Source of the DNA: Bacillota bacterium
Lineage (GTDB): Bacteria > Bacillota > Bacilli > Alicyclobacillales > SLC66
NCBI GenBank assembly: GCA_021846145.1
Contig: JAJZCJ010000031.1
Location: 1 to 17,584 of the forward strand
Direction: 5' to 3'
DNA length: 17,584 nt
The notes below the pieces were generated by a model. It was given only the letters and a program-made list of their open reading frames with translations. It did no database searches and was not told the origin of the DNA. The position numbers and the translations under genes are program-made. Of the stretch, positions 13,694 to 17,584 are shown piece after piece. Numbering within the stretch: position 1 is the first letter of the stretch; every line of letters starts with the position of its first letter.

Positions 13694-14158
13694 ATGTCTT
13701 ATATCGTTGATTTTAAAAATGTGTCTACGGTTGGTTTGGAGTCTTCACCTGTAGTAGAAACGTTTGCTGGTTTACGTGCTAATGAAGCCCGTTACTTTAT
13801 GAACAAATACAAGCATGAATTTACGGTGGTACCAGCTAGCGAAAGTCAGGAGACCCTTGATTATGTGAATCGAATTTTGAAAGCAGAACGTGATATTGAG
13901 TTTGCGGCCAAACCTTTAGAAACGTCGCGTTTTCAAGTGGAAAATATCAAATTTGCCTACGTCTTTTATGAGGATGGTCTTGATGTCAACGTCATGTATA
14001 CGGTTGATGACCCTAAGAAGCGGGCCGTTGGTTTTAAGCTTTCTGAGGGGATGGAGGTACCAAAGGAGTTAGAAGGGAAGTTTAAGTTTGCTAGGCAGAA
14101 GTCTAAACTGGCTGGGACAATTCGGGGCTCGTTTTTTGTAATTAAAGCAGAACATTAA
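13694..14158 (+). CDS. Unknown protein co-transcribed with the GyrI-like gene
   Basis: A 154-residue protein beginning MSYIVDFKNVSTVGLESSPV. AGGAG (13681-13685) is 8 nt from the ATG at 13694; a longer frame from 13637 overlaps the upstream gene and has no RBS. It has alternating strands and helices (GLRANEARYFMNKYKHEFTV, FAYVFYEDGLDVNVMYTVDD), a basic C-terminus and no membrane segment or signal. The IKFAYVFYEDGLDVNVMYTV core and the ending GTIRGSFFVIKAEH suggest a beta-rich fold. I do not recognise the family. It lies 22 nt after the GyrI-like gene and shares its AT-rich codon style, so the two probably work together under the divergent WYL regulator. Confidence 0.78.
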   Translation: MSYIVDFKNVSTVGLESSPVVETFAGLRANEARYFMNKYKHEFTVVPASESQETLDYVNRILKAERDIEFAAKPLETSRFQVENIKFAYVFYEDGLDVNVMYTVDDPKKRAVGFKLSEGMEVPKELEGKFKFARQKSKLAGTIRGSFFVIKAEH

Positions 14159-14209
14159 AGTAAGCAAGAGCGCAATTGGAGGAATCCAGCCATTTTGTAG
14201 CCGTTCACG

Positions 14210-14382
14210 CTGTTTGTCGGTGGCTCGGTCACCGTCATTGGCGGAGCGACTGTAGTGTCAATCTGCCAACAGCCCCGCGTTGCCATTCCTGGTCATTAGG
14301 TCATTTTCTTCGACGAGCCGACACCGGGCTTGATCCAGAAGTACGCATTGAGATTTGGAAGATTATCAAAAAAGCTTTATGA
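14210..14382 (+). pseudogene. Remnant of an ABC transporter ATPase
   Basis: One frame reads GGSVTVIGG (similar to the strand after Walker A in DrrA-type ATPases), then TAG at 14297-14299, then VIFFDEPT (Walker B). Near 14321 the frame shifts by one base, and the match resumes as TGLDPEVRIEIWKIIKKAL (D-loop and following helix) to TGA at 14382. So DEPT-TGLDP is split by a single-base loss. The Walker A, signature LSGGQ and H-loop are missing. It is a fragment with an internal deletion, a stop and a frameshift, and it makes no product. Confidence 0.6.
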
Positions 14383-14461
14383 AAAAAGAAGGTAAGTAAA
14401 GTTTTTCAATTTTCGTTTCAAGTTTGGCTATTAATGAGAAATACAGACTATTGTTTCGGGA

Positions 14462-14662
14462 GTGGAAATGGTTTCGATTTTGGCCAAGGCTTGTTTTCAT
14501 CAGACCAGCCAAAAGGGTAGTCATGTTAAGGTGAAAAACCCCAATGGACGCATCGTGATCGTACCTTTGCATCGTGAGCTTGCACCAGGTACATTCCGCT
14601 CAATATTACTGCAAGCAAACTGGTCAATCGAGGACTTTAATCGCCTGTTTCGAGATGAGTGA
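14462..14662 (+). CDS. HicA-like mRNA interferase toxin, orphan and 5'-eroded
   Basis: The HicA fold (dsRBD-like) is clear: MVSILAKACFHQTSQKGSHV (catalytic His in GSH), then NPNGRIVIVPLHRELAPGTF, RSILLQANWSIEDFNRLF. HicA toxins cleave mRNA and are held by HicB. The GTG at 14462 has no RBS. The frame upstream, back to a TGA at 14435-14437, reads EIQTIVSG, which matches the conserved 'VSGxE' start of HicA proteins, so the real N-terminus is older than any usable start codon. No hicB is seen on either side. I judge it a probable pseudogene or very poorly expressed toxin, but the core residues are intact. Confidence 0.65.
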   Translation: MEMVSILAKACFHQTSQKGSHVKVKNPNGRIVIVPLHRELAPGTFRSILLQANWSIEDFNRLFRDE

Positions 14663-14712
14663 GTTGGGCACGAAATGTTACAGTATATAAGGGAAAAACC
14701 TTGAATTATCAA

Positions 14713-14758
14713 GCAAAAATAAATGGCGGCCTAGAAATTGCCTGCCATTTATTTTTGC
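14713..14758. terminator. Strong bidirectional terminator between hicA-like gene and ilvN
   Basis: GCAAAAATAAATGGC (14713-14727) pairs perfectly with GCCATTTATTTTTGC (14744-14758). The stem is extended inside by GGC/GCC with a one-base bulge. A/T-rich outer arms give U-rich ends on both strands. It lies 13 nt after the ilvN stop on the minus strand. Confidence 0.85.
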
Positions 14759-14771
14759 CTATTACCAAATT

Positions 14772-15302
14772 TCATTCGTGGGGAATCATCACAGCACCAG
14801 TACTAAATGCAGTGCCTGTTCTTCCGCGCGTGGTGGCCGTCACGCCAGTGCGACAAATTTCGATGATGTCATATGGCCGCAAGAGTTCGATCATGGCTTC
14901 TATTTTTTCCGTATCACCAACCACCTGCACAACGAGTGAATCAGGTCCCACGTCAGCCACAGTGGCTCGAAATGTCTCCGCGAGTGTCATAATCTCCGGT
15001 CGTTGCGATGTTTGTGCACTGACTTTGATCAGTGCCAATTCACGTGCCACCATCGATTTTTCACTCAACGTGTCTACACTTACCACATCTACTAACTTTT
15101 CCACTTGGGAGATCACTTGGTGCATGATGCGGTCATCGCCAATGGTGACAACGACCATGCGCGACAGGCCAGTTTCTTCAGAAGATCCGACGGTGATACT
15201 GTCAATGTTGAATCCTCGTCTGCCAAATAAAGCAGCGACACGTTGGAGAACTCCAGGGTGATCAATTACCAAAACAGAAAGGGTATGCCGATGTTGCATC
15301 AC
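14772..15302 (-). CDS. ilvN: Acetolactate synthase small (regulatory) subunit
   Basis: A 175/176-residue regulatory subunit that stimulates the catalytic subunit and confers valine feedback inhibition in valine, leucine and isoleucine synthesis. The N-terminal ACT domain spans about residues 5-80 (HTLSVLVIDHPGVLQRVAAL, FGRRGFNIDSITVG, SEETGLSRMV). The C-terminal half (ELALIKVSAQTSQRPEIMTL, DSLVVQVVGDTEKIEAMIEL) is the second ALS_ss domain. Length is normal. AGGAG (15310-15314) serves either GTG 15302 (7 nt) or ATG 15299 (10 nt). The gene overlaps the ilvB stop, so the two are translationally coupled. A strong hairpin follows it, and no ilvC is present in the window. Confidence 0.95.
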   Translation of the reverse strand: MMQHRHTLSVLVIDHPGVLQRVAALFGRRGFNIDSITVGSSEETGLSRMVVVTIGDDRIMHQVISQVEKLVDVVSVDTLSEKSMVARELALIKVSAQTSQRPEIMTLAETFRATVADVGPDSLVVQVVGDTEKIEAMIELLRPYDIIEICRTGVTATTRGRTGTAFSTGAVMIPHE

Positions 15303-17077
15303 GCGTCATCTCCTAACATCATTTCATCTAGTGCCTTGCCATTGGGAACCACGGGGTAGACATTTTCGCGAGATGGAACCACGAATTCGATCAGCACCGG
15401 GCCATCCGTGGTCAGCGCCTCCTGCCAAGCGTGTTCAGCTTCCGCTTTGGTGGTGGCGCGCAGACCCTTCACTCCGTAAGCTTCTGCTAGTTTCACGAAA
15501 TCTGGACTGCCACTCAAATCCACATGACTATAACGCTGGTTAAACGCAGTTTCTTGCAACTGTCGAACCATACCAAGCGTTTCATTGTTGATCACGATCA
15601 CCTTAATCGGAAGGTGGTGGATGGCGCATACGGCGAGTTCATGAGAACTCATTTGGATACCACCATCACCGTTGATGGAGATGACCAACGAGTCGGGAGC
15701 CCCAATTTGTGCTCCAATGGCAGAAGGAAGCCCGAATCCCATGGTGCCCATTCCGCCTGAGGTGATTAAACTTCGCGGCCGGTTAAACTGGTAATACTGA
15801 GCGGTCCAAAACTGATGTTGCCCGACGTCTGTGGTGATAATGGCGTGACCCTGTGTGGTGCGGTGCAACAGTTCAATCACCCATTGTGGTTTTAACACAT
15901 CCTCTGAATCAGCGTAACGCAAAGGCTGCAAGGTCTTCCAGGTATTAATGCTGGATAGCCACTCTGGGGACGGGGAGGATCGGGTTTTGGGCAGGATGTA
16001 GGTCAAAATATCCTTAATGTCGCCGACGACAGGGTATTTGGTAGGGACGTTTTTGCCAATCTCCGCCTTATCGATGTCAATGTGGGCAATCTCTGCCTGT
16101 GGCGCAAACCCGGAGAGCGCCATGGTGAGTCGATCGTCAAATCTGGCACCGAGGGAGATGATCAGGTCGGCCTGTTGCATGGCCTGATTGGCAGCGTAAG
16201 AACCGTGCATTCCGGGCATGCCCACCCACAGTGGATGATGGCTTGGGAATCCACCTAGCCCCAATAAGGTCGTCGTGACAGGCACTTGTAATTGTTCGGC
16301 AAATTGCATTAATTCTTGACTGGCATCGGCGTGAATCACACCAGCACCTGCCAAAATGAGTGGCCGCCGGGCACGGGTAATCGCCTCTAGCAAGGCATTC
16401 GTTTGTTCGTAATTGACGATGTGGTGCACATGGTATCCGCGCAGATTAATGCGTTCTGGCCACGTAAAAGTGGTGGACGCCGTTGAAATGTCTTTTGGAA
16501 TGTCAATCAACACCGGACCCTTGCGACCAGTGTTTGCAATGTAAAACGCCGCACGCACCGTATGCGCCAAATCTTTTACATCGCGGACAAAAAAACTGTG
16601 TTTGGTGACAGGCAGAGTCATCCCCACGATGTCTGCTTCCTGAAATGCATCAGTTCCCACCATGGCAAGTGGCACATTGCCGGTAATCACGACGATAGGC
16701 ACTGAATCAATGTGCGCGGTGGCAATGCCGGTGATCAAATTGGTGGCACCAGGTCCAGAAGTGACGATGCACACGCCCACTTTTCCTGTGGATCGGGCGT
16801 AACCGTCTGCTGCGTGAATGGCCCCCTGCTCATGGCGTGTTAAAAAGTGGCGCAAGTCGGTATTTTCGTACAATGCATCGTAGATATTCAGCACGCTACC
16901 ACCAGGGTAACCGAAAATACACTCGACACCCTCTCGCACAAGGGAGCGTAGTAGTATTTCCGATCCAGAAATGACTTCGGGTGTCTCGCGTTGCGCTTGT
17001 GGATCTTGGTAATTCACGCTTGCATCACTTGCTTCAGCGTTTATCGACATGCCCATTAATAAATCACTCCATCCCAT
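15299..17077 (-). CDS. ilvB: Acetolactate synthase large (catalytic) subunit
   Basis: A ThDP- and FAD-dependent enzyme that condenses two pyruvates to acetolactate, or pyruvate with 2-ketobutyrate, the first common step of branched-chain amino acid synthesis. About 592 residues. The N-terminal PYR domain has IFGYPGGSVLNIYDALYE and the catalytic Glu in TRHEQGAIHAADGYARS, followed by VTSGPGATNLITGIA. The central FAD domain has PLILAGAGV and SLGARFDDR. The C-terminal PP domain has the ThDP/Mg motif INGDGGIQMSSHELA and ends in VPNGKALDEMMLG. The frame extends to 17134, but that part is the T-box terminator. ATG 17077 and ATG 17056 each have a GGAG 10 nt upstream, so the start is uncertain by 7 codons. 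Expression is governed by the T-box leader. Confidence 0.95.
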   Translation of the reverse strand: MGWSDLLMGMSINAEASDASVNYQDPQAQRETPEVISGSEILLRSLVREGVECIFGYPGGSVLNIYDALYENTDLRHFLTRHEQGAIHAADGYARSTGKVGVCIVTSGPGATNLITGIATAHIDSVPIVVITGNVPLAMVGTDAFQEADIVGMTLPVTKHSFFVRDVKDLAHTVRAAFYIANTGRKGPVLIDIPKDISTASTTFTWPERINLRGYHVHHIVNYEQTNALLEAITRARRPLILAGAGVIHADASQELMQFAEQLQVPVTTTLLGLGGFPSHHPLWVGMPGMHGSYAANQAMQQADLIISLGARFDDRLTMALSGFAPQAEIAHIDIDKAEIGKNVPTKYPVVGDIKDILTYILPKTRSSPSPEWLSSINTWKTLQPLRYADSEDVLKPQWVIELLHRTTQGHAIITTDVGQHQFWTAQYYQFNRPRSLITSGGMGTMGFGLPSAIGAQIGAPDSLVISINGDGGIQMSSHELAVCAIHHLPIKVIVINNETLGMVRQLQETAFNQRYSHVDLSGSPDFVKLAEAYGVKGLRATTKAEAEHAWQEALTTDGPVLIEFVVPSRENVYPVVPNGKALDEMMLGDDA

Positions 17078-17094
17078 GATCGTTGGTCTCCAAA

Positions 17095-17408
17095 AAACAA
17101 AAAAACCTTTTTTGTTCCGCTGCGTAGAACGCATTGGGACGAAAAAGATTCACTCTCGTGGTACCACCCAAATTTACCAGATGTCTCGCGACACTTGGTC
17201 TTTGCGGGTACAGACTTGTACCCGGCACTTAACGCGTGCAGACGACTCTTCTTACCTCTTAGGGCCCTTTGATTCGGAAGAATGGCTCCTGGGCGACATT
17301 GCCAAAAAGGATGCGGTGGGATTCTCAGCAACACCCACTCTCTGAACACAGTGCCTTTCCACTTATTCCCGATCATTGCCTTTGGAATATTCAAAATACT
17401 TTTTTTAT
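17095..17408 (-). ncRNA. T-box riboswitch leader of ilvBN
   Basis: On the minus strand the T-box core GGGTGGTACCACG lies at plus 17157-17169. Upstream is the Stem I signature CAGAGAGTGGG with GTGTTGCTGAGAATCCCAC (plus about 17313-17344). Between them are the hairpins CGGGTACA/TGTACCCG (about 17205-17224) and one at about 17173-17197. After the core comes the terminator: CTTTTTCGTCCC (plus 17136-17147) pairs with GGAACAAAAAAG (plus 17107-17118), followed by GTTTTTTTG. Uncharged tRNA would favour the antiterminator and let ilvB be transcribed. I could not assign the specifier codon firmly; an ATC (Ile) in CGCATCC is one candidate. Confidence 0.88.
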
Positions 17409-17437
17409 AGAGTACGTGCAAAGGGGCCGGATGTCAA
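17409..17437 (-). promoter_or_regulatory. Promoter of the ilvBN transcript
   Basis: On the minus strand a perfect TTGACA (plus 17432-17437), a 17-bp spacer and TACTCT (plus 17409-17414), directly upstream of the T-box leader. The -10 is weak (3 of 6), so the exact start is uncertain. Confidence 0.5.
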
Positions 17438-17547
17438 CCATCTTAAATTTTCTGCGATTTGTGGATCACATGATTGAACAGAGCAAGAAACCAAAGTATA
17501 TTACCCGGCATTATCAAGTGATGCAACGCACATTGCAACTTTTCTAG
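17431..17547 (+). CDS. Possible 38-residue small protein
   Basis: From ATG 17431 the frame reads MSTILNFLRFVDHMIEQSKK and then PKYITRHYQVMQRTLQLF to a TAG at 17547. Composition and helix periodicity are protein-like. An AAAGGGG lies 4 nt upstream, closer than ideal. The first codons coincide with the -35 of the ilvBN promoter on the other strand, so it could instead be a chance frame in the regulatory region. No family recognised. Confidence 0.35.
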   Translation: MSTILNFLRFVDHMIEQSKKPKYITRHYQVMQRTLQLF

Positions 17548-17576
17548 GCATGCTATAATCGCTTTGGAAAGGGGAG
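17533..17576 (+). promoter_or_regulatory. Promoter and RBS of a plus-strand gene beyond the right edge
   Basis: TTGCAA (17533-17538), a 15-bp spacer and an extended -10 TGCTATAAT (17551-17559). GGGGAG follows at 17571-17576, too close to any start codon in the last bases, so the gene begins outside the window. Confidence 0.5.
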
Positions 17577-17584
17577 TGTGATTT

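Noticed and set aside
14659..15261. 200-codon plus-strand ORF opposite ilvN
   Set aside because: It is antisense to a clear ilvN, reads through the bidirectional terminator and is low-complexity Ser/Thr-rich.
17078..17134. ilvB start at 17134
   Set aside because: These codons are the 3' arm and U-run of the T-box terminator (repeated Lys and Phe codons), with no RBS.
1..17584. tRNA, rRNA, CRISPR array, insertion sequence or complete prophage
   Set aside because: By-eye reading on both strands found no regularly spaced repeats, transposase motifs, tRNA-like cloverleaf or structural phage genes.

Overview
The window looks like chromosomal DNA of a spore-forming Bacillota. The main reasons are an AbrB-type transition-state regulator, a GerW/YtfJ plus DUF2953/YtfI sporulation pair, Bacillus-type LexA (SOS) boxes, strong AGGAGG-like ribosome binding sites and a T-box leader in front of ilvB. 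An Alicyclobacillaceae-like host is a guess from protein flavour only. Nothing here was searched against a database.

Layout. 1-151: start of an unknown minus-strand gene cut by the window edge. 664-912: AbrB-family regulator with a C-terminal CxxC/CxxC knuckle. 953-2134: divergent SOS cassette, with an HMCES/YedK-type SRAP protein on the minus strand and a small unknown protein plus a broken overlapping mini-gene on the plus strand, sharing a promoter region with two LexA-like boxes. 2188-4156: a decayed accessory stretch with a two-domain gamma-glutamylcyclotransferase pseudogene, a double-HTH XRE regulator preceded by a perfect 11-bp tandem repeat, and a protein made of half a PPP phosphatase behind an unrelated N-terminus. 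4391-6571 (minus): ECF sigma factor, soluble zinc anti-sigma factor, YtfI and GerW, apparently one operon with an ECF-like promoter in front. 6860-7627: three small orphan plus-strand ORFs. 7728-8978 (minus): HD-GYP protein that has lost the metal-binding HD pair. 9330-10243 (minus): intact adaA followed by a broken adaB/ogt. 10465-11877: DHA2-type MFS exporter. 12138-14158: an AT-richer, probably imported three-gene locus (WYL regulator, divergent GyrI-like protein and an unknown protein). 14210-14662: remnant of an ABC ATPase and an orphan HicA-like toxin with a worn 5' end. 14772-17437 (minus): ilvB-ilvN acetolactate synthase under T-box control. The right edge holds a promoter and RBS for a plus-strand gene outside the window.

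How it fits together. Three blocks are coherent systems: the SOS cassette, the sigma/anti-sigma/spore-protein operon, and the T-box-regulated branched-chain amino acid operon. Between them is accessory DNA rich in gene wreckage. At least five reading frames carry an internal stop or frameshift while the flanking protein sequence stays recognisable. I found no rRNA, tRNA, CRISPR array, transposase or complete prophage.
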